Of a stretch of DNA of 64,000 nt, positions 49,606-60,013 are shown piece by piece. Within the stretch, counting starts at the first letter, position 1, and every line of letters begins with the position of its first letter. Both the position numbers and the translations under genes were made by a program. Below the pieces are notes generated by a model. It had not been told where the DNA came from. It ran no database searches and worked only from the letters and a program-made list of their open reading frames with translations. This DNA is from Piscinibacter sp. (GTDB lineage: Bacteria; Pseudomonadota; Gammaproteobacteria; Burkholderiales; Burkholderiaceae_C). The DNA lies in contig JAHBZL010000028.1 in NCBI GenBank assembly GCA_019635485.1, forward strand, positions 1 to 64,000, in the 5' to 3' direction.

Positions 49606-52451
49606 AGACGTCGCGCGGTCGCCTCGAGCCAGGAGCCAAGCTCGGAGGTTTCGTACCAGCCCTCCCGCTGACGCAGCGCCTGCGCCTCCGCCAGCGCGGC
49701 GGCGGCCAGCCCGGTGTCGCCCGTTGCAGCGGCGATCTCGGCCTCCGCGCAGCAGGCAATGCCCACTGCCAGTGCATCGCGCAACTCGGCGTCGTGCAGG
49801 CGCATTTGCGCCAGCGCCCGCCGCGCTCCAGGCAGGTCGCCCGCGCGGCAGAGAGCGCAGGCCAGGTACGCGCCGGCTTGCGCGGCGGTGCGTAGGTCGT
49901 CCGACACGACGGCGAGCTGCACCGCGCGGCTGAAGTGCTGCAGGGCGACGGAGGACTCGCCGGCGCCGCCGGCCGACGCGACGATGCCGAGGTTACATTC
50001 GACCACCGACTCCAGCAGCGGGAGACCGACCCGGCGAGCGATCTCGCCGGCCGCGCGCAGTTGCGCTCCGGCCTCGGCCGCGCGCCCGAGGCCCTGGCAG
50101 GCCAAGCCCAGGTTGCAGCGCATGTTGCCTTCCCAGCGCAGGTCACCGCTGGCTTCGCTCAAGGCCAGCGCGCGGCGGTAGAACACTACCGCCTCCGTGA
50201 GATCGCCCTGCGACTGGGCCAGCCAGCCCAAGTTGCCGAGTACACCGCCCTGCCAGCGCCGCTCGCCGAGCATTTCGACCACGGCGAGCGCTCGTTCGTA
50301 CCAGGCGCGCGCCTGCGCCACTTGTCCCGCATCGGCCGCAAACAGGCCCAGCGCATTCAGGAGGTGGCAATGCGACGCCGCGTCGATGCCTCCGGCCGCC
50401 AGCAGCTGCGTGGCGCGCTCGAAGCAGACTGCTGCGCGGTCGGTGTCGCCTTGCGCGGCGGCGATCTCGCCGGCGATCGTCAGCATGCGCAACGTGGGCG
50501 CGGCCGGTGCCTCGCCAGCCAGCCCGCGCGCGCAGGCGAGCGCAGCCTCCGCCAACGCCCCGGCAGCGAAGCAAGCAGAGGCGGCCACCCATTCGGATTC
50601 GAGCCGCAGCGCGGGTGTCAGCGCGGGTAGGGCACGGATCGACGCGGCCATGGCATCCACCACGCGCAGCGGCCCGCGCAGGCGTAGCCCGAGCCAGGCC
50701 GCCACAAGGCAGCGCACGGCGGCCTCAGCATCGCCGGCGGCTGCAGCACGGCGGCAGGCGGCCACCTTGTTGTCCAGATCCTCCAGCGGCGCTGCCGCTA
50801 GCCGCGTCTCGTCGAGCCCGGCCATGTGCCGCCAGTGCCGGCGTTCGAGTTCGCTGGCCGCGGCCGGATCGACGCGCCGACGCAGATACTCCTGCACCGA
50901 GCGCAGCTGCGTGAAACGCCCGGCACCATCGCTGCGCACAAGCGAATGCCCGACCAGCGCACCGAGCAGGTCCGGAACCAAGGGCTCGGTGCCATGCGCG
51001 GACAGATCGAGCACCGCCTCTGCGGCTGCCAGCGTGAAGCCCCCCTCGAAGACCGAGAGCTGCAGCAGCGCGTCGCGCTCGATCGCATCGAGAAGATCCC
51101 ACGACCAATCGAGCGTCGCGCGCAGTGTGGCCTGCCGACCCGGACGCCCGCCCGGTGAGGAGAGCAGGCGGAAGCGTTGGTCCAGCCTTGCCAGCAGTTG
51201 CGGCAGCGACAGCGTCGGCACCCGTGCCGCCGCGAGCTCGATGGCTAGCGGCAGGGCGTCGAGCCGGTCGACTAGCGCATCCACCGCAATCGAGTCTGCT
51301 GCGGGCGGCTCGTAGTGGCTGCTCGCGGCCGCGGCGCGGGCATGGAACAGCGCCGTGCCATCGGGCTTGGAAAGCACGTCCAGCGCGAGCACCACCTCAC
51401 CCGGCACGCCGAGCGTCGTCCGCGAGGTGACGATGAACTGCGCCGCAGGTGCGGCGTCGAGCCAGCGTCCTATGGCCTCGCGCACCGGCTCGATCACCTG
51501 CTCGGCGTTGTCGACGATCACCAGGCAGGAGCCGCGCCCCGCGATCGCGCGACCGATCTGCGCCAGCGGCTCGTGGCCGAGCGGCAGGAGCATGCCCTGC
51601 GCGACCGCGTGCACCACGCCGTCGGCGGTCGTAGCAGCCGAGAGATCGCAAAACGCCACGCCGCCGAGGTGATCGCCCAGGCGCGTCCAGCCGTGGCGCA
51701 GCGCGAGGCGGGTCTTGCCGATGCCGCCGGCGCCGTGCAGCGTCACCAGCCGCGCCCCGTCAGCCAGTCGCCGGCGCAGATCCAGCAGCTCGGCTGCGCG
51801 GCCGACGAAGGCGTCGCGTTCGGCCGGCAGGCTGTGCCACACTTCGGTCAGTGGCGCCCAGCGGTCGCCGCTGCGAACCACGCGTTGCGCCTTGGGTCCG
51901 TCGGGCGGCGGCGCGAAGCGTGCCGCGTTAGACCCGGCCTCCCACACCTCCATCGGCTCGTCGAGGCCCTTCATGCGCCAGTGACCGTGGCGAACCAGCA
52001 GCCAACCAGTGCCCTCCAGCGCGTGGGCGCACGTCGCGCTGACCAGCGTCTGCCCGCCCAACGCCAGCGCCATCAGCCGCGCGGCGATGACCTTGCTCGT
52101 ACCCATCACCTCGACGCTGCGGGCACCGCGCGCGATGTCCTCGGCGCTGTTCTCGCGTAGCTCGAGTGCGCCCAGATGCACGCCGACGCGGGCTTTCAGT
52201 TGCTGCGGCAAGCTGTGGTCGAGCAGGCGGTGGTAGTCGTCTGCGAAGGCCATCGCGTCAGCAGCGTGCTCGAACAGCAGCATCAGGCCGTCGCTGTTGT
52301 CGACCTCGCGGCCGTTCCAGCGCCGCATCAGGTCGCGCGAGCCGCGCAGGTGGGCGCGCCAGAGCGCCGTCATTGCAGCCTCACCGATGCGCGTGCCCAA
52401 GGCCGTGCTGTCGACCACGTCGGTGTGAACGAGCGCGAAGGGGCCTGCCAT
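49572..52451 (-). CDS. Class III cyclase-domain/AAA ATPase/TPR regulator
   Basis: A 959-residue protein. Residues 1-170 are a class III nucleotide cyclase domain (VHTDVVDSTALGTRIGE; GREVDNSDGLMLLFE; second metal Asp kept). Residues about 220-520 are an NB-ARC/MalT-like ATPase with Walker A HGAGGIGKTRLA and FIVTSRTTLGVPGE. The rest is about a dozen TPR-like repeats. Cyclase activity is possible, but many relatives act as ATP-dependent signalling switches. ATG 52451 is chosen because it starts directly before the cyclase fold. No target gene is evident. Confidence 0.87.
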   Translation of the reverse strand: MAGPFALVHTDVVDSTALGTRIGEAAMTALWRAHLRGSRDLMRRWNGREVDNSDGLMLLFEHAADAMAFADDYHRLLDHSLPQQLKARVGVHLGALELRENSAEDIARGARSVEVMGTSKVIAARLMALALGGQTLVSATCAHALEGTGWLLVRHGHWRMKGLDEPMEVWEAGSNAARFAPPPDGPKAQRVVRSGDRWAPLTEVWHSLPAERDAFVGRAAELLDLRRRLADGARLVTLHGAGGIGKTRLALRHGWTRLGDHLGGVAFCDLSAATTADGVVHAVAQGMLLPLGHEPLAQIGRAIAGRGSCLVIVDNAEQVIEPVREAIGRWLDAAPAAQFIVTSRTTLGVPGEVVLALDVLSKPDGTALFHARAAAASSHYEPPAADSIAVDALVDRLDALPLAIELAAARVPTLSLPQLLARLDQRFRLLSSPGGRPGRQATLRATLDWSWDLLDAIERDALLQLSVFEGGFTLAAAEAVLDLSAHGTEPLVPDLLGALVGHSLVRSDGAGRFTQLRSVQEYLRRRVDPAAASELERRHWRHMAGLDETRLAAAPLEDLDNKVAACRRAAAAGDAEAAVRCLVAAWLGLRLRGPLRVVDAMAASIRALPALTPALRLESEWVAASACFAAGALAEAALACARGLAGEAPAAPTLRMLTIAGEIAAAQGDTDRAAVCFERATQLLAAGGIDAASHCHLLNALGLFAADAGQVAQARAWYERALAVVEMLGERRWQGGVLGNLGWLAQSQGDLTEAVVFYRRALALSEASGDLRWEGNMRCNLGLACQGLGRAAEAGAQLRAAGEIARRVGLPLLESVVECNLGIVASAGGAGESSVALQHFSRAVQLAVVSDDLRTAAQAGAYLACALCRAGDLPGARRALAQMRLHDAELRDALAVGIACCAEAEIAAATGDTGLAAAALAEAQALRQREGWYETSELGSWLEATARRLQLPRFGIVGS

Positions 52452-52726
52452 CGGCGCCCACTGTAAGTTCACGCCGCTGATGTTGGCAACGCTGGCGGTG
52501 CGGATGCTCGTAGTCGACCGGAGCGCCGCGGGGGCGCCCAATGACGCTGTCGGCCGATGGGTTGCACGATGGTCTCCCGGTAAGGTGAGCCCGGACGGCC
52601 CCAAACCATGCTCCGCGCTTCAATCCTCCTACCTGCCGCCTACCGGCGTGTGCCCTCCGTTGCTGTGGGGCCTCCCACAGGTGTCAGCGTGCAGGTTCGA
52701 CCGGCAGCCTTTTGGGCAGTGAGATC

Positions 52727-53131
52727 ATGACAGCGGAAGTCGGCTCAGGGTTCGGCTTCCATGCCGGTGCGCGCGCGCCGGCGCACGTGGTCACGCCGGG
52801 AGTCGTGCTGCTGGCGCGGCTGCCCGAGGCCGCGCTGAAGCGCTGGGCGGAGCGCCACGAGTTCGCGAGCTTCACCGCGCAGACGGTGGTCGCGCGGCAG
52901 GACTTCCTGCAACTGGTGCGCCGAGCGCGCCGGTCCGACCACTGGATCACCGAGCAGATGCTCGACGCGAGCCTGCTGGGCGTGGCCGTGCCGCTGCTGG
53001 ACCGGCACGGTGCCTGCAAGGCGGCCCTCGGCATGACGCTGCAGGTCGTCAACTGGCCGCGCGAGAAGGTCGAGGCGCAGCTCGTGCCGGCGCTGCGTGA
53101 CACCGCCCTGAGCCTGATGCCCTTGATCTAG
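52727..53131 (+). CDS. Truncated IclR-family effector-binding domain
   Basis: A 134-residue product that matches only the C-terminal ligand-binding half of IclR/PcaU-type regulators: DFLQLVRRARRSDHWITEQM, LGVAVPLLDRHGACKAALGM, and an ending of LVPALRDTALSLMPLI. The N-terminal winged HTH is missing and no HTH is coded in the 270 bp upstream. It is either a gene remnant or a stand-alone sensor domain. Confidence 0.7.
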   Translation: MTAEVGSGFGFHAGARAPAHVVTPGVVLLARLPEAALKRWAERHEFASFTAQTVVARQDFLQLVRRARRSDHWITEQMLDASLLGVAVPLLDRHGACKAALGMTLQVVNWPREKVEAQLVPALRDTALSLMPLI

Positions 53132-53260
53132 GCCGCGCGGGGATTCCGCGCCGAAACCGTGACATCGCGGTGAGGACTTCGGATCGATCGCGCCGAACAC
53201 TCGGCGCCGCGCTGTCTTCGCAGCGCCGGCCGGGCGCCGATCGACCCACGGAGTTTCACC

Positions 53261-54403
53261 ATGAACCACACCCGACGCCGCGCGTTCCAGCTCTTCGGCC
53301 TGGGGGTCGCCGCCGGCGGCCTCGGGCTGCCCGCGTTGGCTCACGACCGCGACGATGGCGACGAGGACGACGACGGTGCGCGTGCCGGCCGCATCTTCAC
53401 GGCCACCAACGCCGCCGCCGGCAACGAGGTGCTCGTGCTCGGCGCGGGCGCCGGCGGCGCGCTCGCGCTGCTCGACCGCGTGGCCACGCAGGGGCAGGGC
53501 AGCGGTGCCGGCCTGGGCAACCAGGGCGGCGTGACGCTGAGCGGGAGCGGGCGCTACCTGTTCGTCGTCAACGCCGCGAGCCACACGGTCTCGACCTTCG
53601 CGGTGCGCCGGCGCGGCCTCGTGCTGCGTTCGGTGGTCGCTTCCGGCGGACTGCAGCCGATCAGCGTCACCGAACACCGCGGCATCGTCGTCGTGCTGAA
53701 CGCCGACGGCGCCGGCAACGTGGCCGGCTTCGTCAACCTCGGCGGCCGCCTGCGGCCGCTGCCCGGCGCCACGCAGCCGCTGTCCGCGGCCGGGGGCGTG
53801 GGGCCGGCGCAGGTGGGCTTCAGCCCGGATGGCGACGTGCTGCTCGTCACCGAGAAGGCGACCAACAAGCTGACCACCTACCGCGTGCGCCACGGCGGCC
53901 GCATCGATGCGCCGGTGGTGACGGCCTCGGCGGGCGTGACGCCGTTCGGCTTCGCCTTCGACCGGCGCGGCCACGCGCTGGTCTCGGAGGCCTTCGGCGG
54001 CGCGGCCGGCGCGAGTGCGCTCTCGTCCTACGGCTTCGAGGACTGGGGCAGCGCGACGCCGTCGCTGATCAGCGGCTCGGTGGGCACCACGCAGACGGCC
54101 GCCTGCTGGGTCGCCGTGAGCGCCGACGGCCGCTCTGCCTACACGACCAACACGGGCAGCAACTCGATCAGCCGCTTCACCGTGCACCGCTCGGGTCGCG
54201 TCGAACTGGCCGAGGCCGCCGCTGCCGCCTCGGACGCCGGGCCGATCGACGCCGCGGTGTCGGGCGACGGCGAGCGGCTGTTCGTGCTGACGGCCGGCGG
54301 CCACAGCATCGATGCCTACCGCATCGCGCACGACGGCCGGCTGAGCGCGGCCGGCCGCATCGGCGATCTGCCGGCCGGCACGAACGGCCTGGCGGCGAAC
54401 TGA
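53261..54403 (+). CDS. Tat-exported lactonase-like beta-propeller
   Basis: A 380-residue protein. The twin-arginine signal is TRRRAFQLFGLG, followed by an Asp-rich stretch (DRDDGDEDDDG) that may bind Ca. The body has seven-bladed-propeller repeats of the YVTN/6-phosphogluconolactonase type (GRYLFVVNAASHTVSTFAV, DGDVLLVTEKATNKLTTY, GRSAYTTNTGSNSISRF). Substrate is unknown. It stands alone and converges with the histidine kinase gene. Confidence 0.85.
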   Translation: MNHTRRRAFQLFGLGVAAGGLGLPALAHDRDDGDEDDDGARAGRIFTATNAAAGNEVLVLGAGAGGALALLDRVATQGQGSGAGLGNQGGVTLSGSGRYLFVVNAASHTVSTFAVRRRGLVLRSVVASGGLQPISVTEHRGIVVVLNADGAGNVAGFVNLGGRLRPLPGATQPLSAAGGVGPAQVGFSPDGDVLLVTEKATNKLTTYRVRHGGRIDAPVVTASAGVTPFGFAFDRRGHALVSEAFGGAAGASALSSYGFEDWGSATPSLISGSVGTTQTAACWVAVSADGRSAYTTNTGSNSISRFTVHRSGRVELAEAAAAASDAGPIDAAVSGDGERLFVLTAGGHSIDAYRIAHDGRLSAAGRIGDLPAGTNGLAAN

Positions 54404-55899
54404 TCAGGCCACCTGGGGCAGGAGGAACTCGACGCGCGTGCCGCGCCGGGCTTCCGACTGCACCCGCACGGCGCTGCCGTGCAGGTCGAGGATGCGCTTG
54501 ACGATCGCGAGGCCGAGGCCCGAGCTGGTGCCGCCGTCGGCGTCGGCGTCGGCAGCGCGCCGGTAACGCTCGAACAGGTGCGGCAGGTGTTCGCGGGCGA
54601 TGCCGCGGCCGGTGTCGCTGACGCTGATCTGCATGCAGTCGCCGCGGTTCTCGATCGCGAGCACGACCGAGCCGCCGCGCGGCGTGCAGCGCAGCGCGTT
54701 GTCGATCAGGTTCTGCAGCACGCGCTCGATCAGCGCGATGTCCGCGCGCACACGGGCCTGGCCGTGGCTGCCGGCGGCGAGCCCGACGTGCACGCCGCGC
54801 TGCTGCGCCGCGAGGCGGTAGTTCTGCACCACGTCCTGCAGCAGCTCGGCGAGGCAGAACACCTCCAGGCGCGGCTCGACGCGCCCGGCATCCAGCTTGG
54901 ACAGCTCGAACAGGTCGGCGATGCGCCGGCCGAGCAGCTCGACGTGGCGCAGCGCCGTGCGCAGGTGCTGCGCGCGTGTCGCACCGTCGAAGGTGTCGCC
55001 GCGCAGCAGCACGGTCTCGACGTAACCCTGGACGGCGGACAGCGGCGTGCGCAGGTCGTGCGAGATGCTCGACACCAGCTCGCGCCGCTGGCGATCGGCC
55101 TCCTCGAGGTGGCGGAACTGCTGCGCGATGCGCTGCTGCATCGCGTGCACCGCGGCGCGCAGCACGCCGATCTCGTCGCCGGCCGGCGCGTGCCGCGGCG
55201 CGTCGGCCTGGCCGCGGAAGGCCTCGAGCTCATCGGTCAGCGCGCGCAACGGCCGCGTCAGGCGCGACCAGGCGAGCAGCAGCACCACGCCGGCCAGCAC
55301 GGTGGCGGCGGCGGTGCCGATCGCCATCGCCCGCAGCGCGTCGGAGTTGGCGAGGCTGGCCGCGATGCGCTGTGCCGCGCGCCCGTTCAGCACGATGTAC
55401 AGGTAACCCGCGGCGGCGCCGCGGCCGGGCAGCGGCGCGGCCGAGAAGGTGTTCGGCTCGTCGGCGTTGCGCGGGTCGGTGCCGAGCACCGGCAGGCGCA
55501 GCGCACCGTGCGGTGTGCCGTCCAGCAGGCGGTGCACCGGCGCCAGGTCGACCTGCATGCTTGCGGGCACCGGGTCGTCGGTGTCCTCGATGGCATGCGC
55601 GAGCACGCGGCCGCCGGCGTCGAGCAGGTAGACCTCCACCGCCGGGTTGATCATCATCACGTGCTCGCCGAGCGCCTTCATGCGGGCCCGGTCGGGCCGG
55701 CCGTCGGGGCCGATCAGGCCGGGCGCCTGGTGGTCGAGCACGTAGGGCGCGAGGCCGAGGTTCATGCGCTGGCCGGCCTCCAGCGCGGTCTGCGCGCTGT
55801 AGTGCTGCAGCAGCGCGTACATGCCCGCGCCCAGCGCGAGCAGCAGCGGCGCGGCCGCCAGCGCGGCGCGCACGTGCAGGCGCCGCCATGGCCGCCGCT

Positions 55900-55903
<4 letters not shown>
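54404..55903 (-). CDS. Two-component sensor histidine kinase
   Basis: A 499-residue kinase. One membrane helix near residues 12-30, a periplasmic sensor of about 140 residues, a second helix near 190-210, HAMP, the H box SSISHDLRTPLSAVQGY (His about 283), N box NLIDNALRCTPRGG and G box GTSSGLGLAIVKRIL. The GTG start overlaps the response regulator stop as GTGA. The signal is unknown. Confidence 0.93.
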
Positions 55904-56610
<707 letters not shown>

Positions 56611-56691
56611 GGCCTGCCCCGGGGAAGCATCGAAGCGGACGATGTTGCCGCGCCCGGCGGGCGCGGTCCTCACGGGAATGTCACGCGCTGA

Positions 56692-57216
56692 TCACGGCGC
56701 GGTCCGCAGCTGCACGCCGGGCAGGCCGCCGCGCGGCCCGCGGTGCACGATCGGGCAGTTCAGCACGATGTCCGTGCGCACGAGTCGCACGTGCCCCGCT
56801 TCCTGCGCAGCCAGCACCTCTTCCTCGGACTTCAGCACCCGTGCCCGCGCGGGGTCGACCCAGGTCACGGCGACCATGCGCCACAGCGGGCTGTAGGACG
56901 CGTCGCGGCTGAGCGGGCCGATCGGGTCCGGGGCCGACGCGAACACGCCGCCCTGGGCGAAGTTGGTGACGGCGTAGACCGTGTCGAGCGGTGCCGCGGG
57001 GCCGGCCGCATGCGCGGCGCCGGCCAGGCGCGGTGCATGGTTGGCCTGCTTGTCGCGCGCGACGGCGGCATCGGACACGTCGGTCGTCACGTAGAAGACC
57101 ACCTCGCCGTCGAACCAGCCCTGCTGCAGCGGCAGGCTCACCGTGGGCGGGCCGCTCGCGCAGGCGGCGGCCAGGCCGGCGGCGAGCAGCACGAGCGCGG
57201 CACGCCGCCGGTTCAT
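56692..57216 (-). CDS. Hypothetical lipoprotein
   Basis: A 174-residue lipoprotein (lipobox LAAAC at about residues 17-21). The mature part begins with a beta region (GWFDGEVVFYVTTDVSD) and ends with IVLNCPIVHRGPRGGLPGVQ. Family not recognised. It starts 21 nt after the stop of the propeller-like gene on the same strand, so both form a small operon. Confidence 0.75.
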   Translation of the reverse strand: MNRRRAALVLLAAGLAAACASGPPTVSLPLQQGWFDGEVVFYVTTDVSDAAVARDKQANHAPRLAGAAHAAGPAAPLDTVYAVTNFAQGGVFASAPDPIGPLSRDASYSPLWRMVAVTWVDPARARVLKSEEEVLAAQEAGHVRLVRTDIVLNCPIVHRGPRGGLPGVQLRTAP

Positions 57217-57236
57217 GGGCCCGCGCGCGCCGGGCG

Positions 57237-58415
57237 TCAGGACGGGGCGTCGATCCATCTCAGGCTGCCGTCGTCGAGCAGCGCGGCCACGCAGCCGGCG
57301 CCGGCCAGCGCCACCAGGTCCGCCACGCGCGCCGGCAGCTCGACGGTGTCGAGGCGGCGCCAGCCGGCCGCGCCGTCCAGCCAGTGCAGCCGGTGCCCGC
57401 TGCGCGCCGGCATCAGCAGGCGCGGGCCGAGCCAGGCGCTGGTGTCGAGGCGGCGCGAGCCGAGGCGGTGGTTGGCCACGTCGTCGTCGACCGCGCGGCC
57501 GATCAGCCGCTCGCCCTCGCGCCGGTAGGCATGCAGCGTGCCCGCCAGGTGCGGCGTGTGCACCGCCAGCCAGTGGTGCCGGCCGTCGCTGGCCGGGGCC
57601 ATCCAGCGGTGCGGCGTGCCCAGCGCGTCACCGCGCGCCGCCACACGCAGCGCGCGCGGGCGGGCCGGGTCGGCGTCGATCAGCGCCAGCTGCCCGCCCT
57701 GCGGGCCGGAGAGCACGGTGAGCAGGCCGTCGCGCCCGTCCAGCGCGACCCGGTGCGGCGCGATGTCCTCGATCACCTGCGGCGCGTCGATCGCGAGCTC
57801 GCGCATCGGGGTCAGCCCGTGGCGTTCGAGCAGCAGCACGCGCGTGGCCTCGACCGCGTCGCCGAGCACGCCGTGCCGGTAGCGGTCGCCGTCCGGGCCG
57901 CCGAGCAGCACCAGATGCCCGCCGTCGCCGCGGCCATCGAGGTCGGCCTGCAGCGGCCGCGCATCGGGCAGCACGGCCTGGTCCGAGATCGCGACCCGCT
58001 CCCAGCCCGCGCCGGAAGGATCGAAGCGCACGACGCGGTGCGACCCGCCGGCCGCCGCGATGCCGATGATGCCGGCCGGCAGCACCAGCAGGCCGGCCTC
58101 CGGGGCCAGGCTGGCGGGCGGCGAGGTGGTGACCCGGCCCGCCTCGTGCACCCACAGCGCGCCGTCGCGGCGGCGCGCCGCGAGGCGGCCGTAGGCCGCG
58201 GTCGGCGGCGTGGCGGGGTCGAGCCCGTCGCCCAGGCGCCGGCCCGACGTACCTCGCGCAGGAAGGGTCCAGAGTTCGCCGCCGGCGGTGAGCGCGGCGA
58301 GCGACGCGGGCCCGGCCGCCACGATCTGGCGCAGGTCCGCCGATGCCGCCGCGGCGGCACGGCCGGCACCGGCGGCGGCTAGCCAGGCCAGCAGCGGCCG
58401 GCGTCGCAGCGTCAC
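57237..58415 (-). CDS. Exported propeller-like hypothetical protein
   Basis: A 392-residue protein with an Arg-rich N-terminus (LRRRPLLAWLAAAGAG), Tat- or Sec-type signal ending in ARAAAAAS-like residues. The mature part has regular repeats of LWTLPARG, LLVLPAG, HLVLLGGPDGDR, LLTVLSGPQGG, suggesting a beta-propeller (FG-GAP/VCBS-like). GTG start with CCGGAG upstream. Family and role are unknown. Confidence 0.75.
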   Translation of the reverse strand: MTLRRRPLLAWLAAAGAGRAAAAASADLRQIVAAGPASLAALTAGGELWTLPARGTSGRRLGDGLDPATPPTAAYGRLAARRRDGALWVHEAGRVTTSPPASLAPEAGLLVLPAGIIGIAAAGGSHRVVRFDPSGAGWERVAISDQAVLPDARPLQADLDGRGDGGHLVLLGGPDGDRYRHGVLGDAVEATRVLLLERHGLTPMRELAIDAPQVIEDIAPHRVALDGRDGLLTVLSGPQGGQLALIDADPARPRALRVAARGDALGTPHRWMAPASDGRHHWLAVHTPHLAGTLHAYRREGERLIGRAVDDDVANHRLGSRRLDTSAWLGPRLLMPARSGHRLHWLDGAAGWRRLDTVELPARVADLVALAGAGCVAALLDDGSLRWIDAPS

Positions 58416-58534
58416 GGCCGTGCTCCGGCGCCGGACAGTCCGGCACGTGCGGCGTACCGGGGATCGCATCGCAGGTCGGCCTTCATCGCCGTCATTGTCC
58501 GGCTTCCGGCGGCCACGGCAGGCGTCCGGCCTCG

Positions 58535-59068
58535 TCAGACCTCGGCGATCTCGCCGCGCGCCGGGTAGTTGTTCGCGAGCGCAAAGTCGATCGCGCCGAG
58601 CAGCTCGTCGAAGTGCGGCCGCGCGAAGGGCATGGTCTGCACCGCGCCGTAGTACAGCGTGCCGTCAGGGCGCACGAGGTACAGCGCCGGCTCGGAAAAA
58701 CGTGCCGGCTCCTCGATGCCGATCGAGGTGGTGCCGCGCGAGCTGCTGATGTACAGGCCCCACTCCTGCGCCACCGTGAGCGGCAGGCCGTAGCCGATGC
58801 GCAGCGCCGGGGCCTTCAGCTTGTCGGCCATCGCCTGCGCGCGTTCGCGGGTGTCGCTGGAGATCGCCACGATGCCGACACCGCGGCGCTCGAATTCCGC
58901 CTGCATGCGACCGAGTTCGAGCAGGTACTTGAAGCAGACCGGGCAGTGCAGGCCGCGGTAGAAGACCACCATCGACCAGTTTTCCGGCTGCTCGGCGTCG
59001 AGCGCGTAGGGGCCGTGGGCGAGGGTGGGAACCTGCAGGGCAGGGACGGGTTGACGGGGCATCAGCAT
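58535..59068 (-). CDS. AhpC/TSA-type peroxiredoxin-like protein
   Basis: A 177-residue thioredoxin-fold protein. The redox site is FYRGLHCPVCFKYL (CxxC at about residues 43-46), the pattern of AhpC/TSA-like atypical peroxiredoxins of the PRX_like2 type. No signal peptide. It is divergent from an AraC regulator with shared GTCTCA boxes between them. Probably removes peroxides using a thiol donor. Confidence 0.87.
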   Translation of the reverse strand: MLMPRQPVPALQVPTLAHGPYALDAEQPENWSMVVFYRGLHCPVCFKYLLELGRMQAEFERRGVGIVAISSDTRERAQAMADKLKAPALRIGYGLPLTVAQEWGLYISSSRGTTSIGIEEPARFSEPALYLVRPDGTLYYGAVQTMPFARPHFDELLGAIDFALANNYPARGEIAEV

Positions 59069-59120
59069 GGGAGAAGGCACCGGGGCGGTTGAAGACGTGC
59101 GGCCACTGTAGGCCAGACTG

Positions 59121-59168
59121 TGAGACGATTGGCGCCATTCAGTCTCATTCCATCGACGGATCGTCTCA
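59121..59168. promoter_or_regulatory. Three GTCTCA boxes between peroxiredoxin and AraC gene
   Basis: TGAGAC (59121-59126, inverted), GTCTCA (59142-59147) and GTCTCA (59163-59168, overlapping the araC-type ATG) are spaced exactly 21 bp apart, two helical turns. The outer two extend to ATCGTCTCA in opposite orientation. This is a good candidate operator for autoregulation by the AraC protein and control of the peroxiredoxin. Confidence 0.5.
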
Positions 59169-59992
59169 TGGCGGATCGACTCACCCACCTGCTGTCGCGT
59201 TTCCATCTGCAAGGCCAGGTGCTGCCGCCGGTCGGCCCCGGTGCGGCGGCGAGCCAGCACGGCGGCGACGGCGCCGGCCGCCTGCACGTCGTGCGGCGCG
59301 GGCCCGTGCTGCTCAGCTACGCGCCGCGCCAGCGCCTGCGCGTGGACCGGCCTTCGGCCGTGCTCTTCGCGCGCCCACTCGCCCATCGCCTGGTCGCCGA
59401 AGACGACGGTGCCGAGGTGCTGAGCGCAGCGATCCGGTTCGGCGGCGGCGACGAGAACCCGCTCTGGCAGGGGTTGCCGCCGGTGCTGGTGGTCCCGCTC
59501 GAAGACCTGCCGGCCCTGGAGGCGACGCTGCGCCTGCTGTTCGACGAGGCGCTCGGCAGCCGCTGCGGCCGTCAGGCCGTGGTGGACCGCCTCACCGAGG
59601 TGCTGGTGGTGCAGTTGCTGCGCGTGGCCATCGAGCAGCGGCGCGTCGACGCCGGCGTGCTGGCCGGCCTGGCCGACCCGCGGCTGGCCAAGGCGCTGAC
59701 GGCGATGCATGCCGAACCGGGCCGGCACTGGACGCTGGAGGCGCTGGCCGGCGTGGCCGGCATGTCGCGCGCACGCTTCGCCGCGCACTTCGCGGCGCGT
59801 GTCGGCATGCCGCCGGGCAGCTACCTGACGCAGTGGCGCATCGGGCTCGCGAAGTCGCTGCTGCGGCGCGGGCAGCCGGCCAAGCAGGTGGCGGCCGAGG
59901 TGGGCTACGGCGGCGCGAGCTCGCTCGGGCGTGCCTTCGCGCAGCAGGTCGGTGCGCCGCCGGCGGCCTGGGTCCAGAGCCAGGCCGCCTGA
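59168..59992 (+). CDS. AraC-family regulator with cupin-type N-terminal domain
   Basis: A 274-residue regulator resembling the one at 11325 (VDRLTEVLVVQLLRVAIEQ; WTLEALAGVAGMSRARFAAHF; AKQVAAEVGYGGASSLGRAF). It lacks parts of the N-terminal cupin metal site. ATG 59168 begins MADRLTHLLSRF as in relatives. Likely regulator of the divergent peroxiredoxin. Confidence 0.9.
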   Translation: MADRLTHLLSRFHLQGQVLPPVGPGAAASQHGGDGAGRLHVVRRGPVLLSYAPRQRLRVDRPSAVLFARPLAHRLVAEDDGAEVLSAAIRFGGGDENPLWQGLPPVLVVPLEDLPALEATLRLLFDEALGSRCGRQAVVDRLTEVLVVQLLRVAIEQRRVDAGVLAGLADPRLAKALTAMHAEPGRHWTLEALAGVAGMSRARFAAHFAARVGMPPGSYLTQWRIGLAKSLLRRGQPAKQVAAEVGYGGASSLGRAFAQQVGAPPAAWVQSQAA

Positions 59993-60013
59993 CCCCGCGC
60001 CCTGCGCATCGGG

